A stretch of 64,000 bases of DNA from Micromonospora chaiyaphumensis (GCF_900091435.1 NZ_FMCS01000009.1:248001-312000); one strand, 5' to 3'. Shown: positions 1-8,568, counted from the first letter of the stretch. The notes: a model not told the origin generated them from the letters alone. Made by a program: numbers and translations.

Positions 1-311
1 ACCTTCTGCTGGTCGGCGGTCGGGTCGGCCGGCAGCTGCACGTTGAGCTGCTGCGCGGTGGACTGCACCGTCTGGTCCAGCTGGGTGTGGTCCGTCACGA
101 ACATCTTGCCCAGGTCCTTGACCTGCTGGTTCTGCCCCTTCTGCTGCGCCAGGTTACCCGCGGTGATCTCGAACAGGTTCACCTGGTGCACCGCCTGCAG
201 GTACTGCGTGTCCTGCGTCGACGGCTGGGCCGCGGCCTGCGCCGCGGCGGCTGGTGCCAGGCCCACGAGCACCAGCGCGGCCAGCAGGCCCAGGCGTTTG
301 ATTCCCAACAT
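1..311 (-). CDS. DUF4142 secreted protein, 3' part cut by window edge
   Basis: The minus-strand reading frame opens at ATG 311 and runs off the left edge, so about 103 N-terminal residues are visible. It begins with a clear signal peptide (MLGIKRLGLLAALVLVGLAP, then an Ala-rich cleavage region). The following helical, Gln-rich segment contains FEITAGNLAQQKGQNQQVK and a later MFVTDHTQLDQ, which fit the DUF4142 (ferritin-like helical bundle) family of exported proteins of unknown function. It has its own upstream region and is separated from qcrB by a strong hairpin, so it is not part of the respiratory operon. Function is unknown; the family call is by motif recall only. Confidence 0.75.
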   Translation of the reverse strand, partial: MLGIKRLGLLAALVLVGLAPAAAAQAAAQPSTQDTQYLQAVHQVNLFEITAGNLAQQKGQNQQVKDLGKMFVTDHTQLDQTVQSTAQQLNVQLPADPTADQQK

Positions 312-466
312 GCTTTCCCCCCCTTGAGACGTTGGACCGCACGGATACCCGGCTGACCGGGGTTATTCCTGCGATTCCACCCGTCCGTGTCAGGGGGTGG
401 CGGGACACCGGAGCGGGGCCGACCGGCGTCCCGCGGGCGGAACGGGACGAGCGGGCCGGAAAACGG

Positions 467-502
467 CCGTGGCGCCCGCCGGTGATCCGGCGGGCGCCAC
501 GG
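467..502 (-). terminator. Rho-independent terminator of the qcr operon
   Basis: Two perfectly complementary 16-nt arms (467-482 and 487-502) with a TGAT loop lie 20 nt beyond the qcrB stop. On the minus strand the stem is followed by a short run of four T, as expected for a high-GC intrinsic terminator. Confidence 0.75.
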
Positions 503-521
503 TCAGTCGTACGCGGGCTCG

Positions 522-2150
522 TCAGCGGCGCTCGCCGCTGCCGATCTCCTCCCGCTCCGGTCGGGGCTCGACCGGCGGGTGCCCCGGCGAGACCGGCGCC
601 TCGGCCGGCTTCTCGATCGGGTAGAAGAAGCCCCGGATGGCCGGGCCGAGGGCACCGAGCCGGTTCATCTTCTTGGGTACCACCCAACCGACGTAGTCCA
701 GCGCCGGGCCGTGCCCGTCGTGCCCGTCGGTCGGGGTGAGCGGCTGGTGGACCTCGACGAACCGGCCGTCGGGCAGCCGCTTGATGATGCCGGTCTCCAC
801 GCCGTGGGCCAGCACCTCCCGGTCGTGCTGCTGGAGACCCAGGCACAGCCGGTAGGCGACGTAGTAGGCCAGCGGCGGGACCACCAGCAGGCCGATCCGG
901 CCGGCCCAGGTCATCGCGTTCAAGCTGATGTGGAACTTGTCGGCGATGACGTCGTTGCCGCCGGAGAGGGTCAGCACGACGTAGAAGGAGACCGCCATGG
1001 CGCCCACCGCGGTCCGGGCGGGTGCGTCCCGGGGCCGCTGGAGCAGGTTGTGGTGCTTGTAGTCCTTGAGGCGGCGCGCCTCCAGGAACGGGTACATCGT
1101 CGACAGGCCCACCAGGATGCCGGGCAGCACGACCGTCGGCCAGAACAGCGGCGGGATGACGTACCCGTCGCCGAGCGGGATGCTGATCTCCCAGGCCGGC
1201 ATCAGACGGGTCGAGCCGTCGAGGAACATGACGTACCAGTCGGGCTGGCTGGCGGCCGAGACCACCCACGCCTCGTACGGGCCGAAGTACCAGATCGGGT
1301 TGATCTGGAAGAGGCCACCCATCAGCGCGATCACGCCGAAGACGACCATGAAGAAGCCGCCCTGCTTGAGCGCGTAGCGCGGGAACATCCGCTCGCCGAC
1401 CACGTTCTCGTTGGTCCGGCCGGGGCCGGGCCACTGGGTGTGCTTCTGCTTGAACACCAGGCCCAGGTGGACGCTGATCAGCGCGACCAGCAGACCCGGG
1501 ATGAGCAGCACGTGGGCGATGAAGAAGCGGCTGATGATGATGGTGCCCGGGAACTCCCCGCCGAAGATCGACGAGCTGACCCAGGAACCGATGACCGGGA
1601 TCGACAGGATGATGCCGGAGGCGATCCGCAGACCGGTGCCGGACAGGCCGTCGTCCGGCAGCGAGTAGCCGGTGAAGCCGGCCAGGAAGCCGACCCAGAA
1701 CAGCAGCGAGCCGATGATCCAGTTCGTCTCACGCGGCTTGCGGAACGCGCCGGTGAAGAACACCCGGAGCATGTGCACCACGATCGACGCCATGAACAGC
1801 AGCGCCGCCCAGTGGTGCATCTGCCGCATGATCAGGCCACCCCGGACGTCGAACGACAGGTCCAGGCTGGAGGCGTACGCGGCCGACATGGGGGTTCCCC
1901 GCAGCGGCGCGTAGCTGCCGTCGTAGACCACCTCGGTCATCGCCGGCTCGAAGAAGAACGTCAGGAAGACACCGGTCAGCAGCAGGACGATGAACGAGAA
2001 GAGCGCGATCTCGCCCAGCAGGAAGGACCAGTGGTCCGGGAAGACCTTGTTCAGCAGCTTGCGCAGCGGGGTGGCCGCCTGGAAGCGGTCGTCCAGCGCT
2101 CCGGCGGTCTTGGCCGGCAGCGCGGCCGCATCGAACTTTCGGCGCTTCAT
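522..2150 (-). CDS. qcrB: Cytochrome bc1 complex cytochrome b subunit (QcrB)
   Basis: Membrane cytochrome b of the actinobacterial menaquinol:cytochrome c reductase, which oxidises menaquinol and passes electrons through two b hemes. The 542-residue product starts MKRRKFDAA. It shows the cytochrome b membrane bundle with heme-ligand histidine pairs in MRQMHHWAALLFMASIVVHM and FFIAHVLLIPGLLVALISVH, and a long polar C-terminal extension beyond the last helix, typical of actinobacteria. The ATG at 2150 overlaps the qcrA stop by four bases (ATGA), giving translational coupling. It is the last gene of ctaE-qcrC-qcrA-qcrB and is followed by a terminator. An in-frame opening extends upstream through qcrA but is not coding there. 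Confidence 0.97.
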   Translation of the reverse strand: MKRRKFDAAALPAKTAGALDDRFQAATPLRKLLNKVFPDHWSFLLGEIALFSFIVLLLTGVFLTFFFEPAMTEVVYDGSYAPLRGTPMSAAYASSLDLSFDVRGGLIMRQMHHWAALLFMASIVVHMLRVFFTGAFRKPRETNWIIGSLLFWVGFLAGFTGYSLPDDGLSGTGLRIASGIILSIPVIGSWVSSSIFGGEFPGTIIISRFFIAHVLLIPGLLVALISVHLGLVFKQKHTQWPGPGRTNENVVGERMFPRYALKQGGFFMVVFGVIALMGGLFQINPIWYFGPYEAWVVSAASQPDWYVMFLDGSTRLMPAWEISIPLGDGYVIPPLFWPTVVLPGILVGLSTMYPFLEARRLKDYKHHNLLQRPRDAPARTAVGAMAVSFYVVLTLSGGNDVIADKFHISLNAMTWAGRIGLLVVPPLAYYVAYRLCLGLQQHDREVLAHGVETGIIKRLPDGRFVEVHQPLTPTDGHDGHGPALDYVGWVVPKKMNRLGALGPAIRGFFYPIEKPAEAPVSPGHPPVEPRPEREEIGSGERR

Positions 2151-3235
2151 GGCCGCTCCCAGAAGTCGGGACCGATGGTCTCGGTGTAGTCGGACCTCGC
2201 CACGAAGAAGCCCTCCTCGTCGACCTCGATCGGCAGCTGCGGCAGCGGCCGGTTCGCCGGGCCGAAGACCGGCTTGGCGTTGTCGGTGATGAGGAACTGC
2301 GACTGGTGGCAGGGGCAGAGCAGGCGGTTGGTCTGCTGCTCGTAGAGGCTGGCCGGGCAACCGGCGTGCGTGCAGATCTTGGAGAACGCGACGTAGTTGC
2401 CCCACATGTAGTCGCCGTGACCCTTGCGCGCGTTGGCGGCGCGCGACTTCTGCGCGTCGTCCTCGCGCAGGTGGATCAGCAGGGTCGGCGAGTCGGCGTG
2501 CTTGTTGCTGACGCCACCCTCGATGCCCGGGAAGACGGTCAGCTGGCCGCCGACGCTGACGTCGGCCGGGCGGATCGGCCGGCCGTCCTCGCGGATCAGC
2601 CGGATCCGCTTGCCGCCCTCGGCCGGCGCGAAGCCGGTGGTGAACATCTGGTTGTTCTTGTGCGGCTGCGAGATCAGGCCACCGACCAGCGGCGCCGCGA
2701 CGACCGCGCCGACCGGCACCAGACCGGCCAGCAACGAGACGCCGAGCAGCGGCCGGCGCTTCACGCCGAGCTCGTCGGCCATGTACAGCATGGTCTCGCC
2801 GGTGATCTTCCGATCCTCCGGGGAACCGGGCTGGTCGTGCCGGTCCTGGATCGACACCTCCTTCGGCAGCAGCTTCTTGCCCCAGGTGAGGATGCCGAAG
2901 CCGATGCCGAGCAGGGCGATGCCGAGGGTCGCGCCGAGCAGCGGGGTGTAGTACTTGTCGCCGCCGCGACCGGCCTCCCACTTCCAGGGCCACCAGATGT
3001 AGATGACCAGGAACGCGGTGGCGGCGGCGCCGGTCAGCAGGAACATCGCGGCGACCGTGCGGGTCAGCCGGCGCTCCGCCTTGCTGCCGGGGACCACCTG
3101 CGGCTCGTAGTGGACGATCTCGATGTCGTCCCGCCGCGCGCCCTCCTCGACGATCTCGAACCGGGAGAGCCGGGGGTCGTTCACGTCGAGCGGCTCCGGG
3201 CCCCGCTGGGCCTGGTGCTCGGTGTGGGTGCTCAT
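2147..3235 (-). CDS. qcrA: Rieske iron-sulfur subunit of the bc1 complex (QcrA)
   Basis: Rieske [2Fe-2S] protein that carries electrons from menaquinol to the diheme cytochrome QcrC. The 362-residue product has three predicted membrane helices in its first 190 residues, the actinobacterial form (most other Rieske proteins have one). The cluster-binding boxes CTHAGC and CPCHQSQF lie near residues 275-300, followed by the usual C-terminal fold. It starts with ATG at 3235, 67 nt after the qcrC stop, and overlaps qcrB by four bases. Neighbours on both sides are subunits of the same supercomplex. Confidence 0.97.
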   Translation of the reverse strand: MSTHTEHQAQRGPEPLDVNDPRLSRFEIVEEGARRDDIEIVHYEPQVVPGSKAERRLTRTVAAMFLLTGAAATAFLVIYIWWPWKWEAGRGGDKYYTPLLGATLGIALLGIGFGILTWGKKLLPKEVSIQDRHDQPGSPEDRKITGETMLYMADELGVKRRPLLGVSLLAGLVPVGAVVAAPLVGGLISQPHKNNQMFTTGFAPAEGGKRIRLIREDGRPIRPADVSVGGQLTVFPGIEGGVSNKHADSPTLLIHLREDDAQKSRAANARKGHGDYMWGNYVAFSKICTHAGCPASLYEQQTNRLLCPCHQSQFLITDNAKPVFGPANRPLPQLPIEVDEEGFFVARSDYTETIGPDFWERP

Positions 3236-3302
3236 GCCGTCACCTCGCTACGGGTGGCACCGGGGGTCGGCGCCACAGCACTGAAACGAATGATCCGCTC
3301 GG

Positions 3303-4139
3303 TCACGACTTGCCCGCAATCCACAGGCTCGTGAAGACCAGCGCGACGATGCCGACCAGGAAGATCGCGAGACCCTCGGTCGACGGGCCGTACCGGCCCA
3401 GGTTGAAACCGCCCTGGTCCTGGTCGTGCTTCAGGGTCTCCTGGATGTAGGCGATGATGTCCGCCTTCTGCTCCGGAGTGATCTGGTTGTCCCCGAACAC
3501 CGGCATGTTCTGCGGGCCGCTCAGCATGGCGGCGTAGATCTGCCGGTCGCTGGCCGGGCGCAGGCTCGGCGCGTACTTGCCCGAGGAGAGGGCGCCACCG
3601 CCACCACCGAACGCGTGGCACTGCGAGCAGTTGATCCGGAACAGCTCGCCACCGGCGGCCATGTCGGCGTTCTCGTGCAGGTTGTTGCCCTGCGGCACCT
3701 GCGGGCCGCCGCCGAGCTCCTGGATGTACTGGCCGAGCTGGCGCACCTGCTCGTCGGTGAACTGCGGGGGCTTGCGCATGGCCTGGGCTTCCTGCCGGGC
3801 CATCGGCATCCGACCGCTGCTGACCTGGAACTCGACCGAGGCCGACCCGACGCCGATCAGGCTCGGCCCGCGTCCCTCGACGCCCTGGGCGTTGCGACCG
3901 TGGCAGGTCACGCAGCTCACGTCGAACAGCGCCTTGCCCTCGTTGGCGGCGGCGCTCAGGGGCGGGTTGTCCTGCGCCTGCACACCGGGGGCGAAGACGG
4001 TGTAGGCGCCGCCGGCCAGCATCAGCGCGGCGGCCAGCCGGACCGCGGCACCCAGCCGGCGGCGGCCCCTGCTGCGCGCTACGGGCCGCCCGCGCAGCCG
4101 CGCGAGCAGACCGCGTCGGCGGTCGTTGTCAGAAGTCAT
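3303..4139 (-). CDS. qcrC: Diheme cytochrome c subunit of the bc1 complex (QcrC)
   Basis: Membrane-anchored cytochrome cc that links the bc1 complex directly to the aa3 oxidase in actinobacteria, replacing soluble cytochrome c. The 278-residue product has an Arg-rich cytosolic start, one N-terminal membrane or signal helix, two heme c motifs (CVTCH near residue 76 and CSQCH about 100 residues later), and a C-terminal membrane helix ending in WIAGKS. Two CXXCH motifs in one subunit are diagnostic of the actinobacterial complex. The gene lies 72 nt after ctaE and just before qcrA. Confidence 0.96.
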   Translation of the reverse strand: MTSDNDRRRGLLARLRGRPVARSRGRRRLGAAVRLAAALMLAGGAYTVFAPGVQAQDNPPLSAAANEGKALFDVSCVTCHGRNAQGVEGRGPSLIGVGSASVEFQVSSGRMPMARQEAQAMRKPPQFTDEQVRQLGQYIQELGGGPQVPQGNNLHENADMAAGGELFRINCSQCHAFGGGGGALSSGKYAPSLRPASDRQIYAAMLSGPQNMPVFGDNQITPEQKADIIAYIQETLKHDQDQGGFNLGRYGPSTEGLAIFLVGIVALVFTSLWIAGKS

Positions 4140-4211
4140 GACCTGTGTCCTTAACCGGTTGGACCTTGTCTCAGGGGACGGAGCAGCGGCGCGATACGTG
4201 ACGCGCCAAGA

Positions 4212-4811
4212 TCACTGGAGCCAGTAGATCATGGCGTAGAGCCCGATCCACACGACGTCGACGAAGTGCCAGTAGTAGGACACGACGATCGCCGAGGTCG
4301 CCTGCGCCGGGGTGAACCGGCCCATGGTGGTGCGGATCATGAAGATGATGAACGCGACGAGACCGCCGGTCACGTGCAGGCCGTGGAAGCCGGTCGTCAG
4401 GTAGAACATCGACCCGTAACCGTCTGCGTTGATCTTGACGCCCTCGTGCACCAGGTTGCGGTACTCGTTCGCCTGGCCGAGCACGAAGATCAGGCCCATC
4501 ACGAAGGTGATGGTGAACCACCGGCGGAGGGCGTGGACGTCACCCTTCTCGGCCGCGAAGACACCGAGCTGGCAGGTCACCGAGGACAGCACCAGGATCA
4601 CCGTGAAGGTGGTCGCGTAGGGGATGTTGAGGATCTCGGTGTGCTTCTCCCACTGCTCCGGCGCCGCCGCGCGGATCGAGAAGTACATCGCGAACAGCGC
4701 CGCGAAGAACATGAGTTCGCTGGAGAGCCACACGATCGTCCCGACGCTGACCATGTTCGGCCGCGTCAGTGAGTGGATCCGGCTCTTGTCAATGGCTGGG
4801 GCCGCAGTCAC
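4212..4811 (-). CDS. ctaE: Cytochrome c oxidase subunit III (CtaE)
   Basis: Subunit III of the aa3-type terminal oxidase, an integral membrane protein that supports proton uptake and stability of the catalytic core. The 199-residue product has about five membrane helices and family motifs such as WLSSELMFFAALFAMYF, YGSMFYLTTGFHGLHVTGG and SYYWHFVDVVWIGLY. It is the first gene of the minus-strand operon with qcrC, qcrA and qcrB. The start is GTG at 4811; the upstream 108 nt to the divergent CtaG-like gene must hold the operon promoter. The catalytic subunit I gene (ctaD) is not in this window. Confidence 0.96.
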   Translation of the reverse strand: MTAAPAIDKSRIHSLTRPNMVSVGTIVWLSSELMFFAALFAMYFSIRAAAPEQWEKHTEILNIPYATTFTVILVLSSVTCQLGVFAAEKGDVHALRRWFTITFVMGLIFVLGQANEYRNLVHEGVKINADGYGSMFYLTTGFHGLHVTGGLVAFIIFMIRTTMGRFTPAQATSAIVVSYYWHFVDVVWIGLYAMIYWLQ

Positions 4812-4906
4812 GCGGTCATTATTGCCCTTGACCGGGACCGACGATCAGCGGGGTGGCAAACCTGTGCCATCAGTGGCCCGATCGGGGTCGTCCGCTTCGC
4901 CTGACC

Positions 4907-4912
4907 TACCCT
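4907..4912 (+). promoter_or_regulatory. -10 box TACCCT of the CtaG-like gene
   Basis: TACCCT ends 7 nt before GTG 4920. That spacing would place transcription initiation at or next to the start codon, suggesting a leaderless mRNA. No clear -35 box is visible. Confidence 0.45.
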
Positions 4913-4919
4913 GAAAAGC

Positions 4920-5873
4920 GTGCTGCACGTCGATCCGATCTTCGCCGCCACCTCGGTGGCCCCGGCGACACTCGCGGCGGGGGGCGAGGCCGTCCCGCCG
5001 CCGTTCACCGTGGCCCGGGTCCTGACCGAGACCCGGCTGGACAGCTGGCTCACCCTCGGCCTGGTGCTCGCCGCCGGCCTCTACCTCTACGGCGTGTACC
5101 GGCTGCGGCTGCGCGGCGACCGCTGGCCGGTCGCGCGTACCGTCTTCTTCCTCGTCCCGGGCCTGGGCGGCATCGCCGCCGTCACGGTCAGCGGGCTGGG
5201 CGCCTACGACACGGCCCTGCTGTCGGTGCACATGATCCAGCACATGGTGCTGTCCATGATCGCGCCGATCTTCCTGGCGCTCGGCGCGCCGGTGACGCTC
5301 GCCCTGCGCACGCTGCCGGTGCGCCCGCGCAAGCGGCTGCTGGCCGTCGTGCACAGCCGGGTCGCCCGCGTCTACAGCTTCCCGCTGGTGGCGTTCGCCA
5401 TCTTCGTGGTGAACCCGTTCGCCCTCTACTTCACCGGCCTCTACGAGATCACCCTCCGGCACGAGTGGGCGCACGAACTCGTGCACGCGCACTTCATCAT
5501 GACCGGCTGCGTGTTCTTCTGGCCGCTGCTCGGCCTGGACCCGCTGCCCGGGCGCTGGCCGTACCCGGCGCGGGCACTGCTCATGCTGCTCTCCGTGCCG
5601 TTCCACACCGTGCTCGGGCTCACCATCATGCAGAGCACCACACTGCTCGGCGGCGACTGGTACCCGTCGCTGCACCTGAGCTGGTCCGACCCCTGGAACG
5701 ACCAGGTGGTGGCGGGCGGCGTGCTGTGGGCCGGCGGCGAGTTCGTGAGCGTCACCATGCTGGCCGTGCTGGTCGTCCAGTGGATCAAGCAGTCCGAGCG
5801 CGAGGCCCGCCGGCTGGACCGCGAGCTGGACCGCCAGGAGGCCCGCCAGCGCGCCGCGGAAGCGAGCGCCTGA
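4920..5873 (+). CDS. CtaG-like cytochrome c oxidase assembly membrane protein
   Basis: A 317-residue polytopic membrane protein of the Caa3_CtaG family, associated with assembly of aa3/caa3 oxidases, probably copper delivery. Visible family features are the histidine-rich helix SVHMIQHMVLSMIAPIFLAL, the EWAHELVHAHFIMTGCVFFW segment and a late helix with HTVLGLTIMQS. The C-terminus is a charged coil. It is divergent from the ctaE-qcrCAB operon, so its placement agrees with a role in oxidase biogenesis. GTG 4920 is chosen because a TACCCT -10 box lies 7 nt upstream. The family assignment is firm; the biochemical role is inferred from the family. Confidence 0.88.
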   Translation: MLHVDPIFAATSVAPATLAAGGEAVPPPFTVARVLTETRLDSWLTLGLVLAAGLYLYGVYRLRLRGDRWPVARTVFFLVPGLGGIAAVTVSGLGAYDTALLSVHMIQHMVLSMIAPIFLALGAPVTLALRTLPVRPRKRLLAVVHSRVARVYSFPLVAFAIFVVNPFALYFTGLYEITLRHEWAHELVHAHFIMTGCVFFWPLLGLDPLPGRWPYPARALLMLLSVPFHTVLGLTIMQSTTLLGGDWYPSLHLSWSDPWNDQVVAGGVLWAGGEFVSVTMLAVLVVQWIKQSEREARRLDRELDRQEARQRAAEASA

Positions 5874-5953
5874 CCCTGCCAGGGCGGGGCGACTCGCCGG
5901 ATGTGACGCCCGCTACGATCAGCGGGCAGCTACGAGGTGGGAGCCACGTCACG

Positions 5954-6352
5954 ATGAGCGATCGTCTTTACACCGTCCTGCTCTACAGCGACGACCCGAA
6001 GGTCCGTGACCGGATGCGACTCGCCGTCGGCACCCGGCCCGCCCCCGGGATCGAGATCGAGTTCGTCGAGGCCGCCGACTACGCCGGGTGCGTCCGGCTG
6101 GTCGACGACTACGAGATCGACCTGCTCCTGCTCGACGGCGAGGCGAGCCCCGGTGGCGGCCTCGGCATCGCCCGCCAGATCAAGGACGACCGCGACGACG
6201 CCCCGCCGACCTGCGTGGTGCTGGCCCGCGCCGCCGACCGCTGGCTGGCCGCGTACGCCGAGGTCGACGCCACGCTGACCCACCCGCTCGACCCGGTGAC
6301 CGCCGGCACCACCGTCGCCGAGCTGCTGCGGCGCACCCACGCCGCCGCCTGA
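5954..6352 (+). CDS. Stand-alone receiver-like protein, degenerate
   Basis: A 132-residue single-domain protein with a response-regulator receiver-like pattern: beta strand YTVLLYSDD, a hydrophobic strand ending in an Asp (DLLLLDGEAS), a third strand TCVVLAR and a final THPLDP. The N-terminal acidic pair and the phospho-acceptor-like Asp are present, but the nearly invariant Lys before the cis-Pro (KP) is replaced by His. No output domain follows and no histidine kinase is near. A purine-rich ribosome site (GAGGTGGGAG) precedes ATG 5954. It may be a signalling adaptor or a degenerate receiver; its role is unknown. Confidence 0.7.
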   Translation: MSDRLYTVLLYSDDPKVRDRMRLAVGTRPAPGIEIEFVEAADYAGCVRLVDDYEIDLLLLDGEASPGGGLGIARQIKDDRDDAPPTCVVLARAADRWLAAYAEVDATLTHPLDPVTAGTTVAELLRRTHAAA

Positions 6353-6574
6353 CCCACCCCGCGACGACTCCGGCCCGGCGCGTCGGGATCCGGAGCCGTC
6401 GTGCGGCGCCACGTCGATGCGGCCGTGGCGCCGACCTCGGCCATAATTCGGCCTGCGCGCCGTCAGCACGAACGACGGCCGCCGGCCACGATCCGGTCCC
6501 CGCGCCGCCCGGCGGCGCCGCGGCCCGGACGACGGCCGCCACACCCGCTCTCACGCCCGCTCGGGAGGCCCGCC

Positions 6575-7621
6575 ATGGGCGAACGGACCTGGCCGCTTCT
6601 GCTCAACGCGCTGCTGCGCGGCGAGGAGCTCTCCACCGCCGACACCGCCTGGGCCATGGGCGAGATCATGGCCGGCTCGGCCACCCCGGCCCAGATCGCC
6701 GGCTTCGCCGTGGCGCTGCGCAGCAAGGGCGAGACGCCGGCCGAGCTGGGCGGCCTGGTCGAGGCGATGCTGACCCGGGCGGTCCCGGTGGCGCTGCCCG
6801 AGGAGGTCCGGGCCACGGCGCTGGACGTGGTCGGCACCGGCGGCGACCTCGCCCACACCGTCAACATCTCCACCATGGCCGCGCTGGTGGTCGCCGGCGC
6901 CGGTGTGCGAGTGGTCAAGCACGGCAACCGGGCCGCCTCCTCCTCGTGCGGCACGGCCGACGTGCTGGAATACCTCGGCGTCCCGCTGGACCTGGACCCG
7001 GAGCAGGTGGCGCGCTGCGTGACCGAGGCCGGCATCGGCTTCTGCTTCGCCGCCCGGTTCCACCCCGGGATGCGGCACACCGGCCCGGTCCGCCGCGAGA
7101 TCGGCGTGCCCACCGCGTTCAACTTCCTCGGCCCGCTGACCAACCCGGCCCGGCCGCGGGCCGGCGCGGTGGGCTGCTTCGATCCGCGGATGGCACCGGT
7201 GATGGCGGCCGTCTTCGCGGCCCGGGGCGACTCGGTCGTCGTGATGCGCGGCGAGGACGGGCTGGACGAGTTCAGCACCGGCGCGCCGACCCGCGTCTGG
7301 GTGGCGCAGCAGGGCGCCGTCAGGGAGGCGCTGCTGGACGCGACGGAGCTCGGGGTACCCCGGGCCACCCTGGCCGACCTGCGCGGCGGTGACGCGGCGT
7401 ACAACGCCGGCGTCGTCCGGCGGCTGCTGGCCGGCGAGACCGGCCCGGTCCGCGACGCGGTATTGGTGAACGCCGCGGTCGCGCTGGCAACCCAGGGCCC
7501 GCTCGACGGCGACCTGCACGAGGCGCTGCGCGCCGGCCTGGTCCGGGCGACCGAGTCGGTCGACTCGGGCGCGGCGGCCGGCGCTCTGGAGCGCTGGCTC
7601 GAGGTGGCCGGCAGCCTCTGA
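6575..7621 (+). CDS. trpD: Anthranilate phosphoribosyltransferase (TrpD)
   Basis: Second step of tryptophan synthesis: transfers phosphoribosyl from PRPP to anthranilate. The 348-residue product has the helical N-terminal domain (ALLRGEELSTADTAWAMGEI) and the PRPP loop DVVGTGGD followed by NISTMAA, then KHGNRAASSSCGTADVLEYL and FNFLGPLTNPARP, all hallmarks of TrpD. ATG 6575 is chosen because GGGAGG lies 7 nt upstream; a longer in-frame opening from 6401 has no homology-like sequence. It is isolated from other trp genes, as in mycobacteria where trpD also sits beside ctaE-qcrCAB. Confidence 0.96.
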   Translation: MGERTWPLLLNALLRGEELSTADTAWAMGEIMAGSATPAQIAGFAVALRSKGETPAELGGLVEAMLTRAVPVALPEEVRATALDVVGTGGDLAHTVNISTMAALVVAGAGVRVVKHGNRAASSSCGTADVLEYLGVPLDLDPEQVARCVTEAGIGFCFAARFHPGMRHTGPVRREIGVPTAFNFLGPLTNPARPRAGAVGCFDPRMAPVMAAVFAARGDSVVVMRGEDGLDEFSTGAPTRVWVAQQGAVREALLDATELGVPRATLADLRGGDAAYNAGVVRRLLAGETGPVRDAVLVNAAVALATQGPLDGDLHEALRAGLVRATESVDSGAAAGALERWLEVAGSL

Positions 7622-7740
7622 GGCCGGGTGCCGTCCGGTTTCTGTCGGACCGGCGTGCCAAACTACACGGGAGTAATTTTCCGTTTTCCGCCGATGGCGC
7701 TCTCGCCGTCCGGCGGGCACCGGAACGAGAGGAGACGCCC

Positions 7741-7950
7741 GTGTCGGACCGCGAGCTCTACTGCGACACCTGCGAGGGCGTCGTGCTGTTCGAGGCGCCT
7801 CCCTGCGTCGACGGGCACGGCGCCGACTGCCCCGAGCTGGTCTGCACCGGCTGCGGCGCGGCCGTGCTCATCGCCACCTTCGCCTTCCGCGCCCCCCGCC
7901 TGAACCACCGCCGCGGCGCCGCCCGCCCACCCCACCGCCGCGCCGCCTGA
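7741..7950 (+). CDS. Small CxxC zinc-ribbon-like protein
   Basis: A 69-residue protein starting at GTG 7741 with an AGGAG ribosome site 6 nt upstream. It has CDTC near the N-terminus, an isolated Cys pair flanking VDGHGADCPE, and CTGC, so four to six cysteines could hold a zinc ion. The C-terminus is an Arg/Pro/His-rich basic tail that looks disordered. It lies downstream of trpD and upstream of a repeat-rich gap. Function is not recognised; small actinobacterial zinc-ribbon proteins of this kind are often annotated only as hypothetical. Confidence 0.65.
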   Translation: MSDRELYCDTCEGVVLFEAPPCVDGHGADCPELVCTGCGAAVLIATFAFRAPRLNHRRGAARPPHRRAA

Positions 7951-8322
7951 CCCGCCCGGCCGCCGCGCGCGGCCTCCCGCCCTCGGCAGCACCCGCCCAC
8001 GTGCACCGTGAGGCATCAGTCGCGCCGGTCGCCCGGCAGAACAGCGCGTGGCGCAGGGACCCGCTGACACGAGGTACGGCCCCGGCGCAGCACCGCGCTG
8101 ACACCCGCCCGCCCCGCAGCCCGAGCCCGCGGAGCCCGCAAGGCCCTCGCCGCCAATCCGCCACATTCGACGATCCCCCCGCCCGGGCCATATCCGCTAC
8201 CGCCGTGGAGGTGGTCCGGATGCAGCACCGGCAGCGTTTCTAATCCCGTTGACCCACCTGCGGGACTGCGCTCAGGCGGTCCCCCGGTCCACGCAGACCG
8301 CAAGCGGCACACCGCCCCCCAT

Positions 8323-8365
8323 TCTTGGACAGTTACCGTCCGCTCCGAACAGCAACTGTCCAAGA
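8323..8365. repeat. Palindromic repeat family B, copy 1
   Basis: Perfect 12-nt arms (TCTTGGACAGTT at 8323-8334 and its complement at 8354-8365) flank a core with CCGTCCGCTCCGAAC. The same arm and core design recurs at 61031-61077. It lies 18 nt from a family A repeat. Confidence 0.75.
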
Positions 8366-8383
8366 TCGCCCACTCACCCCGGC

Positions 8384-8438
8384 GATCATGAAGTTGGCCG
8401 CGACGAAACGGGCGAACCGCACCGCTAACCTCATGATC
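8384..8438. repeat. Palindromic repeat family A, copy 1
   Basis: Arms GATCATGAAGTTGGC (from 8384) and GCTAACCTCATGATC (to 8438) pair with two G-U type changes and enclose a variable core. A second copy with the same arms lies at 37456-37512, between two convergent genes. Confidence 0.75.
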
Positions 8439-8514
8439 AACGGCGACAGGCGGCACGCGGCAGGCGGCAGGCGGCAGGCGACACGCGACACGCGGCGAAC
8501 GAGGAAGCGGGTAA

Positions 8515-8555
8515 GCGGACGGCCCGCGCCCCCTCGCAGGGGCGCGGGCCGTCCG
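8515..8555 (-). terminator. Terminator of ctaC-ctaF
   Basis: Perfect 18-nt arms (8515-8532 and 8538-8555) with a TCGCA loop end 13 nt past the ctaF stop. No strong T-run is visible, as is common at this GC content. Confidence 0.7.
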
Positions 8556-8568
8556 CTGATGATCCGGG

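Larger units (their letters stand above)
7951..8514. other. Gene-free stretch with two palindromic repeats
   Basis: No credible reading frame is seen in this 560-nt stretch between the zinc-ribbon gene and the ctaF terminator. It contains one copy each of the two palindromic repeat families described below (8323-8365 and 8384-8438). At 8450-8490 there is a short slippage-like tract built from repeated GGCGGCAGGC and CGACACGCG units. The rest is unremarkable GC-rich sequence. Confidence 0.6.

Noticed and set aside
579..2189. Plus-strand frame of 536 codons opposite qcrB
   Set aside because: It is the Arg/Asp/Gln-rich shadow of the real gene, with no recognisable domain.
2147..2993. Extended qcrB start far upstream
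   Set aside because: The open frame runs through qcrA in another frame; the ATG at 2150 matches the family and overlaps the qcrA stop.
8450..8512. Short CRISPR-like direct repeats
   Set aside because: The units are 8-12 nt, contiguous and without spacers, so they look like slippage-derived tracts.
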